Below are positions 7,023 to 15,892 of a DNA stretch of 64,000 bases, piece by piece (the first letter of the stretch is position 1; each line of letters begins with the position of its first letter). The notes beneath the pieces were generated by a model, which saw nothing but the letters and a program-made list of their open reading frames with translations, did no database searches and was not told where the DNA came from. Made by a program: the position numbers and the translations under genes. The stretch comes from Rhodocyclales bacterium. GTDB lineage: Bacteria > Pseudomonadota > Gammaproteobacteria > Burkholderiales > Rhodocyclaceae. Location of the stretch: the NCBI GenBank assembly GCA_016192435.1, contig JACPUD010000007.1, positions 1 through 64,000 on the forward strand, written 5' to 3'.

Positions 7023-9731
7023 CTAGGCGGAGCGCACTGCCGGCCGACCGCCAGCGGCCCGCGTCATCAGCCGCCGCAGCCAGGCCTTGCGCATTTCTTC
7101 CAGCAGCCACATCGCCGCGGCGCCGGCCAGCGCCAGCAGCCAGACCTCGCCGCCGATCGCCGCGGTGCCGAACAGCCAGTGGCCGGCCGGGGTGTAGATG
7201 ATGAACAGGATCACCCCGAGCTCCGCCGCCAGCGCCAGCAGGATGTAGCGATTGCTGAAGAGTCCGAAGGACAGCGAGGACTTGATCGGGTGGCGACACA
7301 GGAACACATTCATCATCTGCATCACCACGATGGTCGCCAGGCAGGCGGAAGTCGCCTGCAGGTACAACGGATCGGTCCTGTCGAGGGCCACGCCGTAATG
7401 CCAGCCGGCGGCTTCGAGCACGAAGAAGAACACCGCCATCGCCGCCGCCGCTTCCAGCACACCGAGAAACAGGTAGGCGCGAACCAGCATGCCCCAGGTC
7501 AATAGCCGCTCGCCGCGCGCCCGCGGCGGCCGCCGCATCACCGCGGGATCGGGCTTTTCGGTACCCAGCGCGAGTGCCGGCAGCATGTCGGTGCCGAGGT
7601 CGACGGCGAGGATCTGGATGATGGTCAGCGGCAGCGGGATGCGCAGCAGGACGAAGGCCAGGTAGGGCACCAGTTCCGGGATGTTCGAACTCAGGATGTA
7701 GGTGAGGAACTTGCGGATGTTGTCGAACACCGCGCGGCCTTCCTCGATCGCGGCGACGATGCTGGCGAAGTTGTCGTCGAGCAGGATCAGGTCGGCGGCC
7801 TGCTTGGCCACGTCGGTGCCGGCAATGCCCATGGCGATGCCGATGTCGGCGGTCTTGAGTGCCGGGGCGTCGTTCACGCCGTCGCCGGTGACGGCGACGA
7901 TCTCGCCCTTCTTCTGCAGGGCCTGCACGATCAGCATCTTCTGTTCGGCGGCGACGCGGGCGAAGATGATCTCTTTTGCATCGAGCGCGAGCTGCAGATG
8001 CGCCGGTGAGATGGCGCGCAACTGGTCGCCGGTGATCACCACCGGCTGCCCGGACTTGACCAGGCCGATCTGGCGCGCGATGGCCAGCGCCGTGTGCGGA
8101 TGGTCGCCGCTGACCATGATGATGCGGATGCCCGCCGTGGCGCAGCGCGCGACGGCATCCGGTACCTCGGCCCGCGGCGGGTCTTCGAGTCCGACCAGAC
8201 CGGCGAGGATCATGCCGCGCTCTTCGCTCGGCCTGCCGTCCCGGATGTCGCCGCCGACTGCGCAATGGGCGAAGGCCAGCACGCGCAGACCCGCCTCGGC
8301 CATCTGTTGCTGCGCCGCCAGCAGCCGCGTCTTTGCCGCCGGATCGAGCGGAACAACGCCGGCGTCGAATTGCACGAAGTCGCAGGCGGCAAGCACCGTT
8401 TCCGGCGCGCCCTTGCAGTAGAGCATGCGGCCCTGCGGGGTTGCGCAGAGCACCGACATGCGCTTGCGGTCGGTATCGAACGGGATTTCATCGATCCGCT
8501 GGTGGTCGGCAAGTTCCCCCGACACCTGCCGGCCCATGTCGGCCAGCGCGACTTCCATCGGGTCGCCCTGCAGTTTGTCATCGACGAGCTTCAGGTTGTG
8601 GCAGAGCGCGGCATTGACGAACAGTTCGCGCTTGTCCGCGGTCAGATTTCGCTGCGCCGCCAAATCGGCGAAGTCGAGAAAACCGCCGCCCAGCCACAGG
8701 CGCCGCACCGACATGCGGTTTTGCGTCAGGGTGCCGGTCTTGTCGCAGCAGATGGTCGTGGTCGAGCCCAGCGCCTCGACCGCCGGCAGGTGACGCACCA
8801 GGGCATTGCGCTTGGCCATGCGCTGCGTCGCCATGGCCAGGGACAGCGTCACCGTCGGCAGCAGGCCTTCGGGCACGTTGGCGACAATGATGCCGATGGC
8901 AAACAGCAGGTTTTCCCAGGTCGGCAGGCCCAGCGCCTGGCCAATGAAGAACAGCGCCACGCCCATGCCCGTGGCGAGTGCCGCAACGATGCGCGACAGA
9001 CGCGCAATCTCGTGTTGCAGCGGCGACGAGGCAGCGCCGGCCGTCTGCGTCAGGTGTGCAATGCGGCCGAACTCGGTATGCATGCCGGTGGCGTACGCCA
9101 CCGCGCGCGCCTGGCCCGACACCACCGAGGTCCCGGCCAGCACCACGTTCCTGGCATACAGCGGCGAAGCTTCAGCGCTGGGCTCGGTGCCGCGCGCCTT
9201 GGGCAACGATTCGCCGGTCACCGTGGCGGTGTTCACGCGCAGCGCAAAGGCCTCGGTCAGGCGGCAGTCGGCAGGAATGATTGTGCCTTCCTCCAGCAGT
9301 ACGATGTCGCCGGGCACCAGCTCCGTGGCAAGCAGTTCGACGATGGCGCCGCCACGCAGCGCCTGCACTTTCTGCGGCAAGAGCTGGCGCAGCGCGGCCA
9401 CGGCCTTTTCCGCCTTGTATTCCTGCCAGAAGGAAAAAACGCCGTTGACCATGATGACGCCGACGATGGCCACGCCGAGACGGCCCATGCCCTGGCCCGG
9501 ATCGAAATGCTCGGCGAGAAAGGCCAGCGCGGCGCCCAGCCACAGGATGATGGCGAAGAAGTGAGTGAATTCGCGGGCGAAGCCGAGCAGCAAATGCTCG
9601 CGCGCGACTTCCTCGACATGGTTCGGGCCGAACTCGGCCAAGCGGCGCGCCGCCTCGGCGGCCGTCAGGCCGGCCGCCGTGGTCTTCAGACTGGCGAGCG
9701 CCTGCTCGGTGTCGAGGCCATGGATATGCAT
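7023..9731 (-). CDS. Cation-transporting P-type ATPase (P2-type)
   Basis: This 902-residue ATPase resembles P2 pumps (Ca2+ or Na+/K+-type). An N-terminal cation_ATPase_N segment (LDTEQALASL...GLTAAEAARRLAEFGPN) is followed by paired membrane helices. The actuator loop contains TATVTGES and the phosphorylation site is CDKTGTLTQN with Asp330. A nucleotide-binding domain with FDTDRKRMSV and KGAPE follows, and the hinge is VTGDGVNDAPALK. Six C-terminal helices close the protein, including SSNIPELVPYLAF with the P-E-L transport-site motif of P2 pumps. No heavy-metal-binding domain is present, so Cu/Zn export is unlikely. The ion cannot be fixed from sequence. It lies just downstream of cbpM on the same strand. 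Confidence 0.88.
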   Translation of the reverse strand: MHIHGLDTEQALASLKTTAAGLTAAEAARRLAEFGPNHVEEVAREHLLLGFAREFTHFFAIILWLGAALAFLAEHFDPGQGMGRLGVAIVGVIMVNGVFSFWQEYKAEKAVAALRQLLPQKVQALRGGAIVELLATELVPGDIVLLEEGTIIPADCRLTEAFALRVNTATVTGESLPKARGTEPSAEASPLYARNVVLAGTSVVSGQARAVAYATGMHTEFGRIAHLTQTAGAASSPLQHEIARLSRIVAALATGMGVALFFIGQALGLPTWENLLFAIGIIVANVPEGLLPTVTLSLAMATQRMAKRNALVRHLPAVEALGSTTTICCDKTGTLTQNRMSVRRLWLGGGFLDFADLAAQRNLTADKRELFVNAALCHNLKLVDDKLQGDPMEVALADMGRQVSGELADHQRIDEIPFDTDRKRMSVLCATPQGRMLYCKGAPETVLAACDFVQFDAGVVPLDPAAKTRLLAAQQQMAEAGLRVLAFAHCAVGGDIRDGRPSEERGMILAGLVGLEDPPRAEVPDAVARCATAGIRIIMVSGDHPHTALAIARQIGLVKSGQPVVITGDQLRAISPAHLQLALDAKEIIFARVAAEQKMLIVQALQKKGEIVAVTGDGVNDAPALKTADIGIAMGIAGTDVAKQAADLILLDDNFASIVAAIEEGRAVFDNIRKFLTYILSSNIPELVPYLAFVLLRIPLPLTIIQILAVDLGTDMLPALALGTEKPDPAVMRRPPRARGERLLTWGMLVRAYLFLGVLEAAAAMAVFFFVLEAAGWHYGVALDRTDPLYLQATSACLATIVVMQMMNVFLCRHPIKSSLSFGLFSNRYILLALAAELGVILFIIYTPAGHWLFGTAAIGGEVWLLALAGAAAMWLLEEMRKAWLRRLMTRAAGGRPAVRSA

Positions 9732-9742
9732 GGCCTAGGCCA

Positions 9743-10069
9743 TCATCTGACTCCGGCGCGCTGCAGGCGGGCCCGCAGCGCGGCGATTTCATCGAGCAGG
9801 TCGAGCGCCAGCGCCACGCCGGGCGGATTGATTTCCAGATCCTGCGACAGGCGCAATGCCAGCCGCGCGCGGCGCAGCGATTCGCCGCTGAAGCGCCAGT
9901 CCTGGGGAGAGCTGCCCACCGGTTCCAGCACGCCTTCAACCACCCAGGCCAGCACGTGCTCCTGTTCGGCGCTGCAGGCCTGACAGAGTTCCACCAGCGT
10001 GAAGCGGACTTCCTCTTCGACCACCGGCCCTTCGATGTATGTCATGGCAATCGGGTTCATCGGGCTCAT
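9743..10069 (-). CDS. cbpM: Chaperone modulator CbpM
   Basis: This 108-residue protein matches the CbpM family, which binds the J domain of CbpA and modulates its co-chaperone activity. Family features are FTLVELCQACSAEQEHVLAWVVEGVLEP near the N terminus (a MerR-like HTH fold) and a C-terminal helix (LDLLDEIAALRARL). Its ATG overlaps the cbpA stop by 4 bp, so translation is coupled, the usual arrangement for this pair. The C terminus ends 11 bp before the ATPase start on the same strand, so readthrough is possible. Confidence 0.85.
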   Translation of the reverse strand: MSPMNPIAMTYIEGPVVEEEVRFTLVELCQACSAEQEHVLAWVVEGVLEPVGSSPQDWRFSGESLRRARLALRLSQDLEINPPGVALALDLLDEIAALRARLQRAGVR

Positions 10070-11004
10070 TCCTCCAGGGCTTGTCTGGGGTTGAAGTCAA
10101 ACGCCTTGGCCATCGCGCGGTAGGCCTCCCGTGCGGCTTCGCTGTCGGCCGGCGGCAGGGCTATGCCCAGCACCACGTACAGGTCGCCCGGCGGCATGCC
10201 GGGAATGCCGCGGCCCTTCAGGCGCAACTGGCGACCTGCCACCGAGCCGGGTGGAATCGTCAGGCGCACCGGTCCTTCCGGCGTCGGCGCCATCACCGCC
10301 GCGCCCAGCGCCGCTTCCCAGGGCGCCAGTGGCAGGTTTGCGTAGACATCGCGGCTGTCGGCGCGAAACTTCGGATCGGGCTTGAAGACGATTTCGAGAT
10401 ACAGGTCGCCCGCCGCGCCGCCGCCAATCCCCGGTGCACCCTGGCCGGCCAGACGCAGGTGCTGACCGGCACAAATGCCTTTGGGAATACTCACGTCGAG
10501 CTTGCGCTCCTGCAGGGTGACGCGACCCTGCGCGTCGAGCGCCGGCATGCGCAGCGCGATGCTGCGCTGGGCGCCACGGTAGGCATCGAGCAGATCGATC
10601 TGCACCTTGGCATGGTGATCCTGACCCTGGGCGCGCATGTGCCCGCGCTGCCCGGTCCCGAAATGGCGGCCGAACAGCGCCTCGAAGAAGTCGCTGTGAT
10701 CGCCGCCCGGGCCGGCGCCAAAATCGCCGCCGCTGAATTCGAAGCCGGCGTCCCAGCCCGGCGGCGGCTGGAAGTCCTGTCCGGCCTTCCACTGGCTACC
10801 CATCTGGTCGTAGGCTGCGCGCTTCTCCGGATCCTTCAGCACCGCATAGGCTTCACCGAGCTCCTTGAAGCGCGTCTCGGCATCGGGATCCTTGCTTACG
10901 TCCGGGTGATATTTGCGCGCCAGCTTGCGGTAGGCCTGCTTGACCTCGTCCTGGTTTGCGCTGCGCGCCAGGCCGAGGATCTCGTAGTAATCCTTGAACT
11001 TCAT
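10066..11004 (-). CDS. cbpA: DnaJ-like co-chaperone CbpA
   Basis: This is a 312-residue DnaJ-family co-chaperone of DnaK. The J domain spans residues 1-70 with the HPD motif in KYHPDVSKD. A Gly/Phe-rich stretch (FQPPPGWDAGFEFSGGDFGAG) follows, then two C-terminal substrate-binding beta domains (VSIPKGICAGQHLRLAGQG; LPLAPWEAALG; LKGRGIPG). There is no cysteine-rich zinc finger, which separates CbpA from DnaJ. The coupled cbpM downstream confirms the assignment. E. coli CbpA also binds curved DNA in stationary phase; whether that holds here is inference. Confidence 0.9.
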   Translation of the reverse strand: MKFKDYYEILGLARSANQDEVKQAYRKLARKYHPDVSKDPDAETRFKELGEAYAVLKDPEKRAAYDQMGSQWKAGQDFQPPPGWDAGFEFSGGDFGAGPGGDHSDFFEALFGRHFGTGQRGHMRAQGQDHHAKVQIDLLDAYRGAQRSIALRMPALDAQGRVTLQERKLDVSIPKGICAGQHLRLAGQGAPGIGGGAAGDLYLEIVFKPDPKFRADSRDVYANLPLAPWEAALGAAVMAPTPEGPVRLTIPPGSVAGRQLRLKGRGIPGMPPGDLYVVLGIALPPADSEAAREAYRAMAKAFDFNPRQALEE

Positions 11005-11073
11005 GGTGCGATACCGACCGGGTCGATCTGCTGCGCGTATCCGTAGCCGACGCCAGATTTGGCTTGGTGCCGG

Positions 11074-11373
11074 TCAGACAGGCTGGCGGCGGTCCAGATA
11101 GTCACGCAAGCGGCGCCATGCCTGCCAGCCGAGAAACGCCCGACGTCCCCAGCGCCAAGCCCGGCGCGGCCGGAGCACGGCCAGCGCGACGCCGGCGGCG
11201 ACCACCAGTTGCGGATTGCGCCCGATCCAGCGGGCACCCTCGAGCGCACAATCCGCCGCGCCGAAAACCGGCGCCAGCCCGGCGGCATGGCGCCCGAAAT
11301 CGCTGCGCAGGCTTGCGCTGGCAATCTGCAGCCGCTGCCGCTTCAAGGCCAGTTCGAGCGTGGTGGCGTTCAC
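11074..11373 (-). CDS. YqjK-like small basic protein
   Basis: This 99-residue basic protein starts at a GTG at 11373 that overlaps the stop of the gene before it (GTGA, 4 bp). A helical N-terminal half (LELALKRQRLQIASASLRSDFGRH) leads to a hydrophobic segment (NPQLVVAAGVALAVL) and an Arg/Trp-rich C terminus. It is the third member of the DUF883 / holin-superfamily III / YqjK-like set, which in enterobacteria is yqjD-yqjE-yqjK. The ATG-started reading frame further upstream would overlap the neighbour and is not used. Function is unknown; the E. coli set is associated with stationary phase and ribosome or membrane binding. Confidence 0.7.
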   Translation of the reverse strand: MNATTLELALKRQRLQIASASLRSDFGRHAAGLAPVFGAADCALEGARWIGRNPQLVVAAGVALAVLRPRRAWRWGRRAFLGWQAWRRLRDYLDRRQPV

Positions 11374-11783
11374 AGCGGTCCGCCGCCGTCCCTGGCCGAC
11401 AAGGCATCCCGGTCCTTGCGCAGTTCGGCCAGGCTGCCGGAAAACAGCTTCGAGCCGGCGCGTGCCCGGCTCATCGCCAGCGCCAGGCTGACGCCGCCGG
11501 CGCCGAGGAAAAGCGCCGAAAAAACGCCGAGGGCAAGCAGACGATGACTTTCCCACAGCATCACGGTGACAAAGATGGCAAGGAAGACCAGGCCGGCTGC
11601 GATGCAAAGAAAGGCTGCGGCGCCATAAGCCAGCAAGGAAATCAGCCGCAGCCTCTCCTCGGCCAGTTCCACGCCGAGGAGTTCGAGGCGATTGTGCAGC
11701 AGCTTGACACCGGTGCCGAGCAAACCCTTGCTCGACGCGAACAAGCCGCCGTGCTCCGGCGTGCCGCCGGCCGCATCTGCCAT
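11370..11783 (-). CDS. YqjE-like phage-holin-superfamily membrane protein
   Basis: This 137-residue protein has two adjacent transmembrane helices (AYGAAAFLCIAAGLVFLAIF and LLALGVFSALFLGAGGVSLAL) and polar termini, the layout of the Actinobacterial phage holin superfamily III / YqjE family. A helical, charged stretch (NRLELLGVELAEERLRL) precedes the first helix. It is followed with overlap by the YqjK-like gene and preceded by the DUF883 gene with an 8 bp gap. Despite the family name it is a chromosomal housekeeping gene, not phage lysis machinery. Confidence 0.8.
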   Translation of the reverse strand: MADAAGGTPEHGGLFASSKGLLGTGVKLLHNRLELLGVELAEERLRLISLLAYGAAAFLCIAAGLVFLAIFVTVMLWESHRLLALGVFSALFLGAGGVSLALAMSRARAGSKLFSGSLAELRKDRDALSARDGGGPL

Positions 11784-11791
11784 GGCTGGGT

Positions 11792-12103
11792 TCAGCGACG
11801 ACCGATCAGCAGGCCGACGATGAAACCGAATCCGGCCGCGACTCCGACCGAACGCCAGGGATTGTCGTGCACATAGTCGTCGGCGGCGCGGCCAACCTGC
11901 TTGGCCTTGTCCACCACGACCGCCTCGGCTTCGGCCAGCTTGATCTTGGCGGCGGCAAGGCTGTCCTGGGTGCGGGCGCGGATTTCGGCGACCTTCTCAC
12001 CCGCCTGGCCCGCGGTGGCGCGCAGCAGTTCTTCCGTGTCGGCGATCACCAGCTTTACGTCGGCGATCAGTTTGTCCTTGGTTACATCAGTCATGTCGCT
12101 CAT
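11792..12103 (-). CDS. DUF883 family protein (YqjD/ElaB-like)
   Basis: This 103-residue protein has a long amphipathic helix, residues about 5-75, rich in Ala, Lys, Glu and Asp. It ends with a short glycine-rich membrane anchor (VGVAAGFGFIVGLLIGRR). DYVHDNPWRSVG is the family signature. E. coli YqjD and ElaB are tail-anchored inner-membrane proteins that bind ribosomes in stationary phase; the same role is inferred here. GGAGAGAAAC just upstream is a reasonable ribosome-binding site. First gene of a three-gene minus-strand operon. Confidence 0.85.
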   Translation of the reverse strand: MSDMTDVTKDKLIADVKLVIADTEELLRATAGQAGEKVAEIRARTQDSLAAAKIKLAEAEAVVVDKAKQVGRAADDYVHDNPWRSVGVAAGFGFIVGLLIGRR

Positions 12104-12174
12104 GTTTCTCTCCTGGAATAAAGGTGTTGCAGTTCAAGGCTACCCATTTTGTCGCTGCGCCGCAATGATCCATG

Positions 12175-12972
12175 TCATAGGCAAGTAAAGTCGTAATCCA
12201 CCGTCAGCGGCGCATGGTCGGAGAAACGCTGCTCCTTGTAGACCGACGCGCGGCGCGCAGACCCCGCGAGACCCGGCGTCGCGATCTGGTAGTCGATGCG
12301 CCAGCCGACGTTCTTGGCCCAGGCCTGGCCCCGGTTCGACCACCAGGTATAGGCCTCGCCGGTCGCTTCCGGCAGCAGCTTGCGATGCACATCCACCCAG
12401 CCCAGGTCGTCGAACACGGCCGACAGCCAGGCGCGCTCTTCGGGCAGGAAGCCGGAGTTCTTCTGGTTGGACTTCCAGTTCTTCAAGTCGATCTCCCGGT
12501 GCGCGATGTTCCAGTCGCCGCAGAGCAGGATTTCCCGCCCGCTGTGCCGCGCTTCATGCGCCAGGCGCTCGAGTTGCGGCCGGAACTGGTCGAGGAAGCG
12601 GAACTTGGCCTGCTGCCGCTCGTCCGAGCTGGAGCCCGAGGGCAGATAGAGCGAAACCACCGACAGCTTGCCGAAATCCGCCTGCAGGTAGCGCCCTTCG
12701 GCATCGAACTCCGGATTGCCGAAACCCTCGATGATGCGGTCGGGCGCCTGCCGGGAATAGATGCCGACGCCGCTGTAGCCCTTCTTCTCGGCCGCGTGGA
12801 AAAAGCCGTTGAAGCCGGCCGGCGCGCGCAACGCCGGGCTCAGGTCGGCAAGCTGGGCCTTGAGTTCCTGGACGCAGACGACGTCGGCCTGTTGCGTCGC
12901 CAGCCAGTCGAAAACCCCTTTGCCGGCCGCGGAACGGATGCCGTTGAGATTCAGAGTGAGTATTCGGAGCAT
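12175..12972 (-). CDS. xth: Exodeoxyribonuclease III (AP endonuclease)
   Basis: This 265-residue class II AP endonuclease / 3'-5' exonuclease works in base-excision repair. Motifs of the exonuclease-endonuclease-phosphatase fold are present: LNLNGIRSA (Asn metal ligand), VCVQELKAQ (Glu), [22 protein letters not shown] (Asp/Asn active site), [19 protein letters not shown] and the terminal [12 protein letters not shown] with catalytic His. The [15 protein letters not shown] start at 12972 is standard; a start four codons upstream (MHRH) is possible. It diverges from pyrE with only 26 bp between the two start codons. Confidence 0.92.
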   Translation of the reverse strand: MLRILTLNLNGIRSAAGKGVFDWLATQQADVVCVQELKAQLADLSPALRAPAGFNGFFHAAEKKGYSGVGIYSRQAPDRIIEGFGNPEFDAEGRYLQADFGKLSVVSLYLPSGSSSDERQQAKFRFLDQFRPQLERLAHEARHSGREILLCGDWNIAHREIDLKNWKSNQKNSGFLPEERAWLSAVFDDLGWVDVHRKLLPEATGEAYTWWSNRGQAWAKNVGWRIDYQIATPGLAGSARRASVYKEQRFSDHAPLTVDYDFTCL

Positions 12973-12991
12973 GTGTCTGTGCATGTAGAAT
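12963..12991 (+). promoter_or_regulatory. pyrE: Candidate promoter for pyrE
   Basis: TTCGGA (12963-12968) and TAGAAT (12986-12991) are 17 bp apart. The -10 is good and the -35 moderate. Transcription from it would start at about 12998, on or one base before the ATG at 12999, so the mRNA would be leaderless. The promoter overlaps the first codons of xth. Position-based inference only. Confidence 0.35.
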
Positions 12992-12998
12992 GCGCTGG

Positions 12999-13667
12999 AT
13001 GAATGCGAACGCCGACCACACCGCCGCCAGCGAGTTGAGCCGCGAGTTTATCGCCTTCGCCTGCGAGCTGGGCGTGTTGCGCTTTGGCGAATTCAAGACC
13101 AAGGCCGGGCGCCTGAGTCCCTATTTCTTCAATGCCGGATTGTTCAACGATGGCGCATCCCTGGCGCGCCTCAGCGATTTCTACGCGCGCCGCATGCTGA
13201 CGGCCGATGTGCAGTTCGATGTGCTGTTCGGGCCCGCCTACAAGGGCATTCCGCTCGCCGCGGGCACCGCCATGGCGCTCGCCGGCCTGGGGCGCAACAC
13301 GCCCTATGCCTATAACCGCAAGGAAGCCAAGGATCACGGCGAAGGCGGCACGCTGGTCGGGGCGCCGCTCAAGGGCCGCGTGCTGATCATCGACGACGTG
13401 ATTTCCGCGGGCACTTCGGTGCGCGAATCGGTGGAGCTGATCCGCGCCGCCGGCGCCGAACCCGCCGCCGTGCTGATTGCGCTCGATCGCCAGGAACGCG
13501 GCCAGGGAGAGCTTTCAGCGGTGCAGGAAGTGGAACGAAATTACGGCATGCCGGTGATCAGCGTTGCCAGCCTGACCGATTTGATCGATTATCTGTCCGG
13601 CCATTCGGAACTTGAAAGCAAGCTCGCCGCCGTGCGTGCCTATCGCCTGCGTTACGGCATCGACTGA
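12999..13667 (+). CDS. pyrE: Orotate phosphoribosyltransferase
   Basis: This 222-residue enzyme makes orotidine 5'-phosphate from orotate and PRPP in pyrimidine synthesis. Landmarks are [20 protein letters not shown] near the N terminus, the dimer-loop region [13 protein letters not shown], and the PRPP-binding signature [17 protein letters not shown]. Length is normal. ATG 12999 ([13 protein letters not shown]) is chosen; an ATG at 12990 adds MRW. The gene is divergent from xth. Confidence 0.93.
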   Translation: MNANADHTAASELSREFIAFACELGVLRFGEFKTKAGRLSPYFFNAGLFNDGASLARLSDFYARRMLTADVQFDVLFGPAYKGIPLAAGTAMALAGLGRNTPYAYNRKEAKDHGEGGTLVGAPLKGRVLIIDDVISAGTSVRESVELIRAAGAEPAAVLIALDRQERGQGELSAVQEVERNYGMPVISVASLTDLIDYLSGHSELESKLAAVRAYRLRYGID

Positions 13668-13696
13668 TGCCCTCCACATCTCCAGGGAGAACCCCC

Positions 13697-14431
13697 ATGC
13701 GCCTGATTTCCGCCCTGCTGTTCGCCTCCTCCGCCCTGCTCGCCATGGGCGCCGCCGCCCAGACCCGCATCTATTGCTGCGACGACGCCAACGGGCGCAA
13801 GGTCTGCGGCGACTTCCTGCCGACCGCCTGCCAGGGTCGGGCCTACGAGGAACGCGACAATCGCGGCTTCGTTTCGAAGAAAGTCGAGGCCCCGCTGACC
13901 GCGGAGCAGCAGGCGCGCCGCACCGCCGAACTGGCCAGGAAGGAAGAGGAAGCCAAGAAGGCCGCCGAGGAGCGCCGCCGCAACCTGGCCTTGCTGGCGA
14001 CCTATTCCAGCGAAAAGGACATCAATTCGGCACGGGACCGCGCCCTGGCCGAGATCGACAAGAACATGAAGCAGTCCGAGCAGCGGCTGGAGGAAGCCAA
14101 CAAGAGGAAGAAGAAGCTGGAAAGCGACAAGGAGTTCTACAAGGGCAAGGCCTTGCCCGAGCAGGTCAAGGCGGATATCCGCGACAACGAGAAGGAAATC
14201 GCGGCGCAGAAGGCCGCGGTTGCCGCCAAGTCCAAGGAAATGGACGAGGTCCGCAGCCGCTTCGCCGACGAGAAGAAACGCTATCTCGAACTGACCGGCA
14301 AGAAGCCGATGGAAGCGGCGCCTGCCGCCGCAGCACCTGCTCCTGCAGCCGCCGCGGAGCCTGCCGCCGCAGCTGCGGCACCGACTCCGTCGAAGCCGGC
14401 CGCGCCGTCCTCGAAGAAGCCGGCCGAATAA
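13697..14431 (+). CDS. Periplasmic coiled-coil protein, DUF4124-like N terminus
   Basis: This 244-residue exported protein starts at the ATG at 13697, with an AGGGAGA ribosome-binding site ahead of it. A signal peptide (LISALLFASSALLAMGAAAQ) is followed by a short Cys-containing segment (RIYCCDDANGRKVCGDFLP) that resembles DUF4124. A long charged coiled coil, roughly residues 70-200 and very rich in Lys, Glu and Ala, follows, with an Ala/Pro tail ending in KKPAE. Function is unknown. It is the last plus-strand gene before the convergent gatB and the 18 bp gap is too short to call a terminator. Confidence 0.7.
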   Translation: MRLISALLFASSALLAMGAAAQTRIYCCDDANGRKVCGDFLPTACQGRAYEERDNRGFVSKKVEAPLTAEQQARRTAELARKEEEAKKAAEERRRNLALLATYSSEKDINSARDRALAEIDKNMKQSEQRLEEANKRKKKLESDKEFYKGKALPEQVKADIRDNEKEIAAQKAAVAAKSKEMDEVRSRFADEKKRYLELTGKKPMEAAPAAAAPAPAAAAEPAAAAAAPTPSKPAAPSSKKPAE

Positions 14432-14449
14432 GGCCCCTCGGGCGCCGGA

Positions 14450-15892
14450 TCAGACGCCGAGTTTTTTCTTCAGCAGGTCGGTGACCTGCTGCGGATTGGC
14501 CTTGCCTTTGGTGGCCTTCATGGCCTGGCCGACCAGGGCGTTGAAGGCCTTTTCCTTGCCGGCACGGAATTCCTCGACCGACTTCTGGTTGGCGGCCAGC
14601 ACTTCATCGACCAGCGCCTCGATCGCGCCGGTATCGGTGATCTGCTGCCAGCCGCGTGCCGCGATCACGGCGTCGGCATCCCTGCCCTCGCCGGCCCAGA
14701 GTGCGTCGAAGACATCCCTGGCGATCTTGTTGGAAATCGTGTTGTCGGCAATCCGGCGCACGATGCCGGCGAGCTGCGGCGCCGACAGCGGCGCGGCGGC
14801 GATCTCCAGCCCTTCCTTGTTGAGCCGCGCGGAGAGTTCGCCCATGATCCAGTTGGCGACCGGCTTGGCGTTGTCGCGCCCGGCCGACTCCAGCGCGGCC
14901 TCGAAGTAGGCCGCCATCTCGCGCGATGCCGTCAGCGCCGCCGCGTCGTAGGCGGACAGCCCCAACTCGGACTGGAAGCGCTGCTGCATGGCCTGCGGCA
15001 GTTCGGGCAAGCCGGATCGCACCAGGGCAATCCAGTCAGCGGTGATTTCCAGCGGCAGCAGGTCGGGGTCGGGGAAATAGCGGTAGTCGTGCGCGTCTTC
15101 CTTGGTCCGCATGGCCCGCGTCTCGCCCGTGTCGGGATCGAACAGCACCGTGGCCTGGCGAATCGCGCGGCCTTCCTCGATTTCATTGATCTGCCACTGC
15201 ACTTCGAAGTCGATCGCCTGCTGCATGAAGCGGAAGGAATTCAGGTTCTTGATCTCGCGCCGGGTGCCGAGCGGCTCACCGGGACGGCGCACCGAAACGT
15301 TGGCATCGCAGCGGAAGGAACCTTCCTGCATGTTGCCGTCGCAGATGCCTATCCATTGCACCAGCGCATGCAGCGCCCGGGCGTAGGCCACCGCCTCGGC
15401 CGAGGAACGCATGTCGGGCTCCGTGACGATTTCCAGCAGCGGCGTGCCGGCGCGATTCAGGTCGATCCCGGTACGGCCGTGGAAGTCCTCGTGCAGGGAC
15501 TTGCCGGCATCTTCTTCGAGGTGGGCGCGCGTCAGGTGCACGAATTTCGCCGTGTCGCCAGCGCCAACTCTTATGTCGAGGCCGCCGCCCGAGACCACGG
15601 GAATCTCGAACTGGCTGATCTGGTAGCCCTTGGGCAGGTCCGGGTAGAAGTAGTTCTTGCGCGCGAACACCGAGCGCGGCGCGATCGTGGCGCCGACGGC
15701 GAGGCCGAACTTGATGGCGCAGACCACGGCCTCGCGGTTCAGCACCGGCAACACCCCGGGCAGCGCGATGTCCACCGCGCTGGCCTGGACGTTGGGCTCG
15801 GCGCCGAAGGCGGTGCTGCTGCCGGAAAAGATCTTCGACCGGGTTTGCAGTTGGGCGTGGGTTTCCAGCCCGATGACGACTTCCCAGTTCAT
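14450..15892 (-). CDS. gatB: Asp/Glu-tRNA(Asn/Gln) amidotransferase subunit B
   Basis: This 480-residue tRNA-binding and kinase subunit of GatCAB converts mischarged Asp-tRNA(Asn)/Glu-tRNA(Gln) to the amide. Family motifs are [13 protein letters not shown] at the N terminus, [57 protein letters not shown] and the C-terminal YqeY-like domain ending in [11 protein letters not shown] GATKAxA-like region [13 protein letters not shown] is visible. The stretch [12 protein letters not shown] just before the [11 protein letters not shown] motif is encoded partly by a dispersed 17 bp repeat and is unlike the usual sequence there. The gene overlaps gatA by 4 bp. Confidence 0.95.
   Translation of the reverse strand: MNWEVVIGLETHAQLQTRSKIFSGSSTAFGAEPNVQASAVDIALPGVLPVLNREAVVCAIKFGLAVGATIAPRSVFARKNYFYPDLPKGYQISQFEIPVVSGGGLDIRVGAGDTAKFVHLTRAHLEEDAGKSLHEDFHGRTGIDLNRAGTPLLEIVTEPDMRSSAEAVAYARALHALVQWIGICDGNMQEGSFRCDANVSVRRPGEPLGTRREIKNLNSFRFMQQAIDFEVQWQINEIEEGRAIRQATVLFDPDTGETRAMRTKEDAHDYRYFPDPDLLPLEITADWIALVRSGLPELPQAMQQRFQSELGLSAYDAAALTASREMAAYFEAALESAGRDNAKPVANWIMGELSARLNKEGLEIAAAPLSAPQLAGIVRRIADNTISNKIARDVFDALWAGEGRDADAVIAARGWQQITDTGAIEALVDEVLAANQKSVEEFRAGKEKAFNALVGQAMKATKGKANPQQVTDLLKKKLGV
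15556..15572 (-). repeat. Dispersed AGAGTTGGCGCTGGCG repeat inside gatB
   Basis: The plus strand reads CGCCAGCGCCAACTCTT, the reverse complement of the dispersed core. In gatB it encodes RVGAG in a surface loop of the cradle domain before the LEEDAGKS motif, keeping the frame. Confidence 0.6.

Noticed and set aside
8094-9983. 629-codon open frame opposite the P-type ATPase
   Set aside because: The minus strand encodes a complete P-type ATPase with all its motifs; this is its shadow.
12175-13102. Alternative frames through the xth region, including a 182-codon minus frame from 13102
   Set aside because: They lack motifs and overlap xth and pyrE out of frame.
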